Assembly: GCA_947472645.1 (NCBI GenBank)
Contig: CANJBQ010000018.1
Location: 1-50,055, forward strand
DNA: 50,055 nt
Reading direction: 5' to 3'
Source: Burkholderiaceae bacterium
Lineage (GTDB): Bacteria; Pseudomonadota; Gammaproteobacteria; Burkholderiales; Burkholderiaceae
How positions within the stretch are numbered: the first letter of the stretch is position 1; every line of letters begins with the position of its first letter. Shown here piece after piece: positions 49,973 to 50,055 of the stretch. The notes beneath the pieces are model-generated. The model searched no databases. It had not been told where the DNA came from and saw only the letters and a list, made by a program, of their open reading frames with translations. The translations under genes were made by a program, and so were the position numbers.

Positions 49973-50055
49973 TTATAGATCATACTCATTCGCAAATTGA
50001 TGATTCATATCTCGATGATTTGCTTCATCTTCACGAACGGCAATAACAACATCCC
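49973..50055 (-). CDS. aox: Alternative oxidase, C-terminal fragment (cut by window edge)
   Basis: The minus strand from the window end encodes 26-27 codons before TAA at 49973, reading DVVIAVREDEANHRDMNHQF and then ANEYDL. The E-D-E-A-N-H-R-D-x-N-H pattern is the last iron-binding helix of alternative oxidases (family pattern R-A-D-E-A-x-H-R-D-V-N-H), with its E-x-x-H iron ligands. The enzyme would be a membrane-surface di-iron ubiquinol oxidase that reduces oxygen without proton pumping. The rest lies outside the window, so completeness is unknown. It is convergent with the Fur-linked porin. Confidence 0.78.
   Translation of the reverse strand, partial: DVVIAVREDEANHRDMNHQFANEYDL

Noticed and set aside
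1..50055. tRNA, rRNA, CRISPR, insertion sequence or prophage features
   Set aside because: Looked for TTCGAATC-type arms, regularly spaced repeats, transposase or integrase motifs and terminal inverted repeats. None was found by eye. A tRNAscan or IS search would be decisive.

Overview
The window reads as a chromosomal segment of a low-GC betaproteobacterium of the Burkholderiales, most like the freshwater Polynucleobacter group. This is an inference from three things: AT-rich, TTA/ATT-biased coding; eight Bug-type (TctC-like) periplasmic binding proteins, an expansion typical of Burkholderiales; and the mix of OprB-type porin, Liv ABC importer and alternative oxidase. I saw no tRNA, rRNA, CRISPR array, IS element or phage gene.

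Layout. 1-7.7 kb holds three Bug proteins around a small carboxylate-catabolism set (MmgE/PrpD protein, 3-hydroxyisobutyrate-dehydrogenase-like enzyme, metallo-beta-lactamase-fold hydrolase), then a cupin and a pirin. 7.8-16 kb holds a patatin-like lipase, a complete branched-chain-type ABC importer (livFGMH plus binding protein), an outer-membrane barrel and a second ABC binding protein. 16-27 kb is a catabolic island with two copies of a module made of a pyrone-dicarboxylate-hydrolase-like amidohydrolase, a class II aldolase and a Bug protein. Each copy has its own dehydrogenase. The island also has a Bug + VOC + FAH operon and one more Bug gene. 27.5-30.3 kb carries an XRE regulator, an ammonium transporter, a DUF1330 protein and a glutathione transferase.

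30.5-36.4 kb looks like a low-oxygen, metal and sulfur region. uspA and a divergent operon (a 62-aa His/Cys protein, a 50-aa membrane protein, two YeeE/YedE halves and a copper P-type ATPase) flank two perfect FNR boxes. A DUF2892 protein has a third, slightly imperfect FNR box, and an Nramp-family gene is frameshifted at a run of eight T. 36.5-44.1 kb holds two quinone-oxidoreductase-like enzymes, an MFS transporter, a Pit phosphate transporter with its DUF47 partner, a SulP transporter without a STAS domain, and a two-domain extradiol-type dioxygenase with a fourth FNR box. 44.3-50 kb has a hybrid histidine kinase, a third amidohydrolase-Bug pair, an OprB-like porin under a strong Fur box, and the C-terminus of an alternative oxidase cut by the window edge.

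Together the genes suggest scavenging of dissolved carboxylates and aromatic or pyrone-type breakdown products (Bug and Liv uptake feeding hydrolases, aldolases and dehydrogenases). A respiratory and metal-homeostasis block set to oxygen and iron lies alongside. Substrates cannot be assigned from sequence alone. Start codons were moved inward wherever a ribosome-binding site, signal peptide or operon overlap argued for it.
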